This document shows positions 57,901-64,000 of a stretch of 64,000 bases of DNA, piece after piece (position 1 is the stretch's first letter; every line of letters starts with the position of its first letter). The notes below the pieces were generated by a model. It saw nothing but the letters and a program-made list of their open reading frames with translations. It was not told where the DNA came from and did no database searches. Source of the DNA: DAOTTY01 sp964451095 (GTDB taxonomy: Bacteria > Chloroflexota > Anaerolineae > Aggregatilineales > Phototrophicaceae); contig CAYVGI010000008.1 in NCBI GenBank assembly GCA_964451095.1, positions 1 to 64,000 of the forward strand, given 5' to 3'. The position numbers were made by a program, and so were the translations under genes.

Positions 57901-60354
57901 ATGACCCAACAAACCATCGCCCGCCAGATTGTTGGCTGCGTGCTGCTGGCGGCAGGCGCGCTGCTGGCGTATGTCGTTATCCCCACCGTCACACGCGGTG
58001 ATGAACTGCTGCTCCCCCTGGACGATGTGTACATTCACTTTCAGTACGCTCAGCAAATCGCCAACGGGCAGCCCTACATCTACAACCCCGGTTTGCCGCC
58101 GTCCAGTGGCGCTACCAGCCTGCTTTATCCCTACCTGCTAGCAAGCGGATACAGTCTAGGGTTCCACGGGCTGGCGCTGGGCGTGTGGGCATTGCTCATT
58201 GGCACGGTTGCGCTGGCGGCGTCCTGCTGGCTGCTGCTGCAAATGGCACAGTCGGCAGGGTTGCCCTGGTGGGCAAGCTGGCTGATGGTTGCCGCGTTCG
58301 TGCTCACTGGCAGCATAGGCTGGCACTACATGAGCGGCATGGAAACCGGACTGCTCATTTGCCTGATGCTGCTTACCCTGTATGCCATGTTGAAAAGCCG
58401 TTTCGCGCTGGGCGTGTTCGCAGCAGCACTCATGGCAGGCACCCGACCAGAAGGCGCCATCATGGCAATCGTCGTCGCCGCGCTCATTCCGCTCACCTAC
58501 TGGCGGCACGTTCCGCGCTGGCAACTGGGCTTTGCCGCGTTGCCTGTGCTCGCCATCGGGTTACAACCCCTGGTCAATCGCGTGCTCACGGGCAGCGGGC
58601 AAGCAGCGGGCAGCAGCGCCAAGTCTATCCTCGGCATGGTGCCGCCAGACGTAACTGTGATTGCCACGCGCATTGCAGGCAACTTCGGGCGCACATGGTG
58701 GGAATTCCTTACCGGGTACAGCGTGCGTGAGGGGCTGTATTTGCCGATGGGGTTGCTGTTGCTGGCAGTCGTCGGGGTAGTGTGGCTGCTGCGCACCACG
58801 CCCCGCCGCTGGGATGTTGCCCTGCTCACATTGGGCTGGCTGGGCGGCGGCACACTCGCCGTCGCCACCCTAGACCCAGCGTTCTGGCACTTCAAGCGCT
58901 ACCAGATGCCGTTCATGGCGCTGCTTTTCCCATTGGCAGCATGGGGGCTAGTGGTGTTGTGGCGCTGGCGACGCGCAACGCTGCCCGCATTGCTCACGCT
59001 AGTTGTGGCTAGCGCTGCGATTAGCAGTATCGGGTTCTGGCAAGCATATCAGCTTAACGTCGGGTACCTACAACAGCAGCAGTTACCCATGGCACACTGG
59101 CTGCGTGATAACACCCCGCAAGGCGCTGTCATTGCCGTGCACGATGTCGGCATGATGCGCTATGTGGGAGAGCGCACAACAGTTGATTTGGTAGGACTAA
59201 CCACCCCCGGCGCGGCGGACAGTTGGCGTAACGGACCTGGTGCGGTGGCGGAGTTCTTAGAGCGCTACAACCCGCGCCCGCACTATGTTGCGTCCTATAC
59301 CGACGCGCTCGGACTAAGCTACCTTGCCGATACTGGACTGTATGGCGACCTGCTCGCGGAGTATCCGGTAACGCTGGACGACCGCCGCAACGTCGCGCTA
59401 GCGGGTGCCTACCAGGGTGTGTGGGCAATCGACTGGGCGGCAACAACACACGCACCAATGCCAAAACAACCATACCCGCTGCAAATGGCGGACAGCATGA
59501 CACTGGTCGATGAGATTGACGTTGCCGACCTGCAATCCGAGGCAGCGCACACCTACACCTGGGCAAATGACGAGCGCTTGCCCGGCTTTCCAACCGAAGT
59601 GTACACCTTTGGCTATGCCGCCTGTGCTACCAACTGCACAGTACAAGACGGCGGGCGGCGCATCAACGGCGAGGAACGCTTTACGCTGCAAACACAACCA
59701 GGGCAAGATGTGCTGTTGGTCACGCGGGTGCACCCGGCACACGCGGGTAGCTACACTGTATCCGTTGATGGTGTGCCCATCGCCACGCGCACATTGCCCA
59801 GCAGCCCCGGCACCTGGACCGATGTTGCAACGCTTATTCCGGCGCAGTACGTGAGCGAACAAACCACCATCACGGTGCAACCGCATACCCCCGGCGGGCA
59901 TTACATGCCGTATCATCATTGGGCGTACCAGGGTGCGTTCGAGCAGCGGGCGGCGAGCGGCACACCTGTCGCCTCCTTCGATGAAGTGCTGCTTATGCGC
60001 AGCGTACAAACCCGCGTTGAGGGCAACACCTTTACGCTGGACTACACTGCGTCGCACATTGGCACGGAACGCGCAGATTACCGCGCCTTCGTCCATGTCT
60101 ATGCCGATTTGGACGCGCCGCCCCTCGCCCAGGCAGACCGTTACCCGCTAGACGGCGCAACACCGCCCGGCAACTGGCTACCGGGTGAAGTGCACGATAC
60201 ATTTGTGGTAGACTTAAGCAATTTAACGTCCGGGACGTACACAACAGCTATCGGATTTTACGATCCAGCATCAGGAGAGCGCCTGCTACCCACATCAGGC
60301 GTTCATGCTACACGCGACGGACGGCTGATATTGGGCGAATTTGAAGTCGAGTAG
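57901..60354 (+). CDS. Large GT-C-like membrane protein with C-terminal exported domain
   Basis: 817 residues. The first half has about 10-12 membrane helices. The first outside loop carries LPLDDVYIHFQYAQQIANGQPYIYNPG, the acidic DD loop of GT-C glycosyltransferases, and SSGATSLLYPYLL, an acceptor-side motif. GTRPEGAIMAI comes later, as in PMT/ArnT-like proteins. The second half (about 400-817) is soluble, outside and beta-rich: AVHDVGMMRYVGERTTVDLVGLTTPG, then two beta-sandwich modules near 600-810. A polyprenyl-phosphate sugar donor would fit the DPM1-like enzyme at 43396, but that pairing is speculative. The start follows a TTG; ATG 57901 is taken. A short GC hairpin precedes the gene at 57851-57865. 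Confidence 0.75.
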   Translation: MTQQTIARQIVGCVLLAAGALLAYVVIPTVTRGDELLLPLDDVYIHFQYAQQIANGQPYIYNPGLPPSSGATSLLYPYLLASGYSLGFHGLALGVWALLIGTVALAASCWLLLQMAQSAGLPWWASWLMVAAFVLTGSIGWHYMSGMETGLLICLMLLTLYAMLKSRFALGVFAAALMAGTRPEGAIMAIVVAALIPLTYWRHVPRWQLGFAALPVLAIGLQPLVNRVLTGSGQAAGSSAKSILGMVPPDVTVIATRIAGNFGRTWWEFLTGYSVREGLYLPMGLLLLAVVGVVWLLRTTPRRWDVALLTLGWLGGGTLAVATLDPAFWHFKRYQMPFMALLFPLAAWGLVVLWRWRRATLPALLTLVVASAAISSIGFWQAYQLNVGYLQQQQLPMAHWLRDNTPQGAVIAVHDVGMMRYVGERTTVDLVGLTTPGAADSWRNGPGAVAEFLERYNPRPHYVASYTDALGLSYLADTGLYGDLLAEYPVTLDDRRNVALAGAYQGVWAIDWAATTHAPMPKQPYPLQMADSMTLVDEIDVADLQSEAAHTYTWANDERLPGFPTEVYTFGYAACATNCTVQDGGRRINGEERFTLQTQPGQDVLLVTRVHPAHAGSYTVSVDGVPIATRTLPSSPGTWTDVATLIPAQYVSEQTTITVQPHTPGGHYMPYHHWAYQGAFEQRAASGTPVASFDEVLLMRSVQTRVEGNTFTLDYTASHIGTERADYRAFVHVYADLDAPPLAQADRYPLDGATPPGNWLPGEVHDTFVVDLSNLTSGTYTTAIGFYDPASGERLLPTSGVHATRDGRLILGEFEVE

Positions 60355-60362
60355 GGCACGCT

Positions 60363-61196
60363 ATGGACGACGACCACCGCGAGGTTTACGCAGCGCTGGC
60401 ACAGGCACAACAGAACGCCACCCCGGTCGCACTGGCAACCGTCATCGAAACACAGGGGTCGATGCCGCGCCACGCCGGGAGCAAAATGCTGGTGTTCGAG
60501 GATGGGCAAACCGCAGGCACCGTCGGCGGTGGCGCCATGGAATCGCTTGTCATCAAAGAGGCGCTCGCCGCCCTGGACGACGGGCAAACGCGCATCAAGA
60601 CTTACAGCCTGAACAACCTGGAAGACGGCGACCCCGGCATCTGCGGCGGAACGGCGAAAATCTTCGTAGAACCTGTGGGCACTGCGCCCACGCTGCTGGT
60701 TGTCGGCGGCGGGCATGTGGGCAAAGCACTGGCGGAGCTAGGCAAGTGGTCAGGCTACCGCACCGTGCTCAGCGATGACCGCGAAGCGTACTGCAACCCA
60801 TCCTACGCACCAGGGCTAGACGATTACGCCGTGTGTAAACCCGCAGAAATACCCCAGCACGTCAAAATCAACCGCCAAACCTACATCGCCGCCGTCACAC
60901 GCGGGCTGCCCGTTGATGTACACCTGCTGCCAGCACTGCTCGCCACCGATGCGCCCTACATCGGGCTAATCGGCAGCCGCCGCCGCTGGGCACTGACCAT
61001 AAAGGCACTGGAAGACGAACACGGCATGAGCAAAGAAACGCTCGCCCGCGTCCGTGCGCCCATTGGGCTGGAGATTGAGGCAGAAACACCCAAGGAAATC
61101 GCGGTCAGCGTCCTGGCAGAGGTCATCATGGTGCGGCGGGGTGGCACAGGCGAGCCAATGAAGTGGTTGGGTAACGTGCAAGAAGCAGAAGCGTAG
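60363..61196 (+). CDS. XdhC/CoxI-family molybdenum hydroxylase accessory protein
   Basis: 277 residues. The N-terminal XdhC/CoxI domain has TVIETQGSMPRHAGSKMLVF and GTVGGGAMESLV. The second part is a Rossmann fold with LLVVGGGHVGKALAELGKWSGYRTVLSDDRE, followed by YIGLIGSRRRWALTIKAL and IGLEIEAETPKEIAVSVLAEVI, all family motifs. XdhC binds molybdenum cofactor and promotes its sulfuration for xanthine dehydrogenase-type enzymes. The FAD/FeS subunit gene follows 680 bases on with only the broken phosphoesterase between, so a common transcription unit is likely. The gene is nine bases after the GT-C-like protein. Confidence 0.9.
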   Translation: MDDDHREVYAALAQAQQNATPVALATVIETQGSMPRHAGSKMLVFEDGQTAGTVGGGAMESLVIKEALAALDDGQTRIKTYSLNNLEDGDPGICGGTAKIFVEPVGTAPTLLVVGGGHVGKALAELGKWSGYRTVLSDDREAYCNPSYAPGLDDYAVCKPAEIPQHVKINRQTYIAAVTRGLPVDVHLLPALLATDAPYIGLIGSRRRWALTIKALEDEHGMSKETLARVRAPIGLEIEAETPKEIAVSVLAEVIMVRRGGTGEPMKWLGNVQEAEA

Positions 61197-61226
61197 ACAA
61201 AGCCAAATATAGATTGAGCCGATTCT

Positions 61227-61841
61227 GTGAAAATTCTTTGTATCAGCGACACGGTGATGCCACAGCTAGAAAGTGCCGCAAACCTGCGACGGCGCTACAG
61301 CGACGTTGAACTCATCATCAGCTGCGGGGACATGCCAACAGTTTACCTGGAATTTATTACATCCATTTTGAACGTGCCGCTGTTCTATGTGCGCGGCAAC
61401 CACGACCAGCGCTACACCGATCATCCCCCCGGCGGTGATGACCTCCATCAGCGCCTCGTGGAATACAAGGGCATCACGTTTTACGGGTTGGAGGGGTCTA
61501 TGCGGTACAATCGGTCGCCAATACAGTACACAGACATGCAAATGGGACGAATGGTGATGCAAGCATACCCGACCTTGGCGTTTAACCAGTTACAACGCGG
61601 CGGGCTAGATGTGTTCGTCACCCACTCGCCTCCCTTTGGTATTCACGATGCAGATTAGCTACCTCACCGGTGCTTTAAGGCGATGTTTCGCTTTATGGAC
61701 TGGTACCGCCCGCGCTACATGCTGCACGGGCACGTCCACACCTGGGATCGGCGCAAACAGACCGAAACCCAGTATAACGACACGTACATCATGAACATCA
61801 ACCCGATCACGGTACTTGACATCGAACCCAACGGGCGTTAA
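61227..61841 (+). pseudogene. Metallophosphoesterase interrupted by an in-frame TAG
   Basis: A calcineurin-like phosphoesterase frame that runs from GTG 61227 to TAA 61841 (204 sense codons) except for a TAG at 61656-61658. Before it: SDTVMPQLESA, IISCGDMPTVYLEF, VRGNHDQRY and VTHSPPFGIHDAD, giving metal motifs 1-4. After it, in the same frame: LPHRCFKAMFRFMDWYRPRYMLHGHVHTWDRR, which carries the essential final GHVH metal motif. Both parts belong to one protein of about 205 residues, with no indel. Either the strain has a nonsense mutation, the base is an error, or there is readthrough. The truncated product (143 residues) lacks the last metal ligands and should be inactive. It sits between XdhC and the FAD/FeS subunit. 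Confidence 0.85.
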
Positions 61842-61876
61842 TGAGTTAGAAAAGCGATTGGGAGTTTATTGGAACC

Positions 61877-63319
61877 ATGTGGAAAGCGTATCACACCGTA
61901 ACAACAGTTGACGAGGCAGTCGCGCTGCTGCGAGAACACGGCGACCGCGCCCGCATCATTGCTGGCGGCACAGACATCATGATCGAGATGGAGCGCGGGC
62001 AGCGCCCCACCGTCGAAGTCCTCATCGACATTACCCGCGTGCCGCACCTAGATACCATTCATGTTGCAGATGGGATGGTACACCTCGGTCCGCTCGTCAC
62101 CCACAACCATATCGTAGGTGACCCACGCATGGCACAACTGGCACTCCCGCTGGCACAGGCGTGCTGGGAAGTCGGCGCACCGCAGATCCGCAACCGCGCA
62201 ACCATCGCGGGCAACCTGATTACCGCATCGCCTGCCAACGACACGATCACTCCACTCATGGCACTGAATACAGAGATCACGCTGCGCTCTGCTGACGGGG
62301 AGCGCGTGGTGCCCATTGATGCGTTTTACACCGGGCTGCGCCGCAACGTCATGCGCCCAGACGAAATGATGACGAGCATTCGCTTCCCGGCGCTAGAGGG
62401 TGGTGCACGCGGCATGTTCTACAAGCTTGGGCTGCGCCGTGCCCAGGCAATCTCTGTCGTGAATGCCACAGCAGTGCTCCACTTCGACGGCGAAACTATC
62501 ACACATGCAGCAATTACGCTGGGCAGCGTCGCCCCCACCATCATCCGCGTGCCAAGCGCCGAACAAGCGCTGGTGGGGCACCCCCTCACGCCACAGACAA
62601 TCGCGCAGGCAGCGAAGCTCGCCGCAGCAACCCCCACCCCCATCGACGATGTGCGCGGCACAGCAGAATACCGCACCGAAATGGTGAAGGTACTGGTCAC
62701 GCGGGTGCTGCGCGGGCTGATGACCGAGCAACCCGCAACCCCCTCCTGGGGAGCCAACCCCGCTATGCTATGGGGGCAGCAGCAAGCACGGGTAACCGAA
62801 CCGCTGCCACAGGCAAGTTATCACGACGAGAACACCGCAATTAAAACGACCATCAACGGGCAGCATCACACCCTCACCGATGGGCAGGGTTTGTCCCTGT
62901 TGGACTTCCTGCGCGACCAAGCGGGGCTGCTTGGCACCAAAGAGGGCTGCGCGGAGGGCGAGTGTGGCGCGTGCACCGTCTTTTTGGATGGCGCAGCGGT
63001 GATGGCGTGCATGGTGCCCGCGCCGCGTGCCCACAACGCGGATGTCGTCACCGTAGAGGGGCTGCGCAGCAACGGCGCACTACACCCCATCCAAGAGGCG
63101 TTTGTGCAGGAGGGCGCGGTACAGTGTGGCTTTTGCACACCGGGCTTTCTAATGTCGGGCGCAAAGTTGCTCGAAGAGCATCCCGAACCCACCCAGGAAC
63201 AAATCCAGCAGAGCATTAGCGGCAACCTGTGCCGTTGCACCGGCTACTACAAAATCGTCCGCGCATTCCAAGAATCCAGTAAAATACAAAGCAAAACAAC
63301 CAAGGAGGCTGGCGCATGA
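61877..63319 (+). CDS. Fused FAD-binding and 2Fe-2S subunit of a xanthine dehydrogenase/CO dehydrogenase-type enzyme
   Basis: 480 residues. Residues 1-285 are the FAD subunit (CoxM/XdhB): ARIIAGGTDIMIEMERG binds the FAD pyrophosphate, and GAPQIRNRATIAGNLITASPANDTITPLMAL is the second FAD motif. A linker of about 40 residues leads to the 2Fe-2S subunit (CoxS) at about 315-470. CAEGECGACTV holds three ligands of the plant-type cluster with the fourth downstream (VMACMV). CGFCTPG and CRCTGYYKIV hold the second. All eight cysteines are present. Electrons would pass from a molybdenum subunit to FAD. That large subunit is not in the window. The stop overlaps the next start (ATGA). Confidence 0.92.
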   Translation: MWKAYHTVTTVDEAVALLREHGDRARIIAGGTDIMIEMERGQRPTVEVLIDITRVPHLDTIHVADGMVHLGPLVTHNHIVGDPRMAQLALPLAQACWEVGAPQIRNRATIAGNLITASPANDTITPLMALNTEITLRSADGERVVPIDAFYTGLRRNVMRPDEMMTSIRFPALEGGARGMFYKLGLRRAQAISVVNATAVLHFDGETITHAAITLGSVAPTIIRVPSAEQALVGHPLTPQTIAQAAKLAAATPTPIDDVRGTAEYRTEMVKVLVTRVLRGLMTEQPATPSWGANPAMLWGQQQARVTEPLPQASYHDENTAIKTTINGQHHTLTDGQGLSLLDFLRDQAGLLGTKEGCAEGECGACTVFLDGAAVMACMVPAPRAHNADVVTVEGLRSNGALHPIQEAFVQEGAVQCGFCTPGFLMSGAKLLEEHPEPTQEQIQQSISGNLCRCTGYYKIVRAFQESSKIQSKTTKEAGA

Positions 63320-63714
63320 GTGATTCCGATTTTATCCCCAGTAAACAGAAGAGCCTGACGAGTGGGCTGCTACCCGTATTAGGATTTGTGCTCGCCCTGT
63401 GCTTCGGCGCTATCGCATGGGTTTCCTCCCAACCCGCCGTAGATTGGGTAGACAACAACGTGCGCGGGTTTAATGCCGCAGAGTTCGACCCCGTCGTGTT
63501 GCAGGTCGGTTTTGGGCTTCTCATCTTCTTTGTACTTGCCGCCGTGGGTGGTGTTATTGCTGCCATAGCCATGCCCCGGAAGAAGAGCACCGTCCGTGAG
63601 AAAGACCTCATGAAAGAACGCCAGGCAGTTTTGAAAGAGAAACGCCAGCGCAAAAAACGCCAGTTGGAAATGGCAAAAGCGCGGCAGCGTGCCAACAACA
63701 AAAACAAAAAATAA
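63316..63714 (+). CDS. Small membrane protein with basic C-terminal tail
   Basis: 132 residues. Two membrane helices (GLLPVLGFVLALCFGAIAWV, about 18-38; VLQVGFGLLIFFVLAAVGGVIAAIAM, about 60-85) flank an outside loop, and the C-terminus is strongly charged (LMKERQAVLKEKRQRKKRQLEMAKARQRANNKNKK-type, nearly all Lys/Arg/Glu/Gln). No family is recognised. The start overlaps the previous stop as ATGA at 63316-63319. The basic tail could contact nucleic acid or ribosomes, which is speculation. Confidence 0.65.
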   Translation: MSDSDFIPSKQKSLTSGLLPVLGFVLALCFGAIAWVSSQPAVDWVDNNVRGFNAAEFDPVVLQVGFGLLIFFVLAAVGGVIAAIAMPRKKSTVREKDLMKERQAVLKEKRQRKKRQLEMAKARQRANNKNKK

Positions 63715-63732
63715 CCAACAGGTGGGCATACC

Positions 63733-64000
63733 ATGGATCGAACAGTCCCCAAAACTGGCAGTGAAGAAATCGAACTCTTCATGCGAACCTACTATTCGCT
63801 GCTGCGTTCGACAGACACCATCCAAATCGAAACCCTCGTAGAGAGCCACAAGGCGATGGACTCGTCGCTGCATGTGCACGCCCGCGACGCCAAACCGGAC
63901 GCATCCGCCATGTTGTACAGTGCGCTGCGCCTGCCCATGTGCATGGTAGATACCGAAGAAATTTTGCTAGGGCAGCTAGAAAAAGGCTTTGTGGAAGCAG
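63733..64000 (+). CDS. Hypothetical protein, 3' end outside window
   Basis: The frame is open from ATG 63733 to the edge (89 codons), and GGTGG lies about ten bases before the start. It begins MDRTVPKTGSEEIELFMRTYY, contains LLRSTDTIQIETLVESHKAMDSSLH and then LPMCMVDTEEILLGQLEKGF. It looks soluble with helical character. No family is assigned. It follows the small membrane protein by 18 bases and is probably cotranscribed. Confidence 0.6.
   Translation, partial: MDRTVPKTGSEEIELFMRTYYSLLRSTDTIQIETLVESHKAMDSSLHVHARDAKPDASAMLYSALRLPMCMVDTEEILLGQLEKGFVEA

Noticed and set aside
61656..61658. TAG as a recoded sense codon (pyrrolysine or suppressor tRNA)
   Set aside because: Other genes in the window, such as the giant gene and the phosphopantetheine-independent cofC, end normally at TAG, and no pyl gene or CUA tRNA is seen. 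A point mutation or base error is simpler.

Overview
The window reads as chromosomal DNA of a GC-rich, free-living bacterium, most likely a member of the Chloroflexota (Anaerolineae-like). The pointers are an almost complete coenzyme F420 pathway, two exported solute-binding proteins, exported beta-propeller proteins, and molybdenum-hydroxylase and purine genes. The phylum call is inference from gene content, not from a marker tree. A run of ten N at 44177-44186, flanked by two near-copies of the same gene segment, shows that this is a scaffolded assembly, possibly from a metagenome. I see no rRNA, phage, transposase or CRISPR. There is one tRNA. Coding density is very high: no gene-free stretch exceeds 300 bases. 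The longest is 15170-15445, ahead of the giant gene.

Layout. 1-7135: an inositol-type sugar locus. One arm (leftward) is an inositol dehydrogenase-like enzyme, a sugar-binding protein and an ABC permease cut by the window edge. The divergent arm is a second dehydrogenase, an IolE-like isomerase/dehydratase, a methyltransferase and a family 4 glycosyltransferase. 7120-9706: housekeeping and small unknowns, including the DNA polymerase III delta subunit. 9839-11564: a quinone-detoxification-like pair (extradiol dioxygenase plus carboxylesterase) behind a strong palindrome. 11679-15169: a tightly packed operon of 8-oxoguanine deaminase, Nudix hydrolase and YgeY-type M20 hydrolase. 15446-22351: a 2,301-residue surface protein with an Flp-pilin-type N-terminus. 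22507-24589: guanylate kinase with an extra C-terminal domain, then a YgfZ-like protein. 24581-27225: SH3, TolB-like and FtsB-like exported or membrane proteins. 27479-33114: a PucR regulator and a run of hydrolase, membrane, WD40 and unknown genes. 33220-35157: phosphatase, tsaD and tRNA-Lys(UUU). 35268-40179: methyltransferase, two overlapping unknowns and a RecD2-type helicase. 40384-47144: orphan peptide-type binding protein, threonine synthase, glycosyltransferase with the assembly gap, a PLP enzyme and unknowns. 47222-57838: SsnA-type amidohydrolase, then F420 genes (npdG, cofE; later the FbiB-C-like nitroreductase, cofD, cofC and an F420-type oxidoreductase), interrupted by yraN-miaA and a membrane pyrophosphatase. 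57901-64000: a GT-C-like membrane protein, XdhC, a metallophosphoesterase broken by an in-frame TAG, a fused FAD/2Fe-2S molybdenum-hydroxylase subunit and two small unknowns.

How it fits together. Two themes recur. One is oxidised-purine and xanthine metabolism: 8-oxoguanine deaminase, Nudix, YgeY, PucR, SsnA, XdhC and the FAD/FeS subunit, spread over 50 kb. The other is F420 chemistry: biosynthesis, NADP-linked reduction and a user enzyme. The most unusual single objects are the giant pilin-like protein, the tRNA-Lys gene immediately upstream of the enzyme predicted to modify it, and the oxidised-purine operon.
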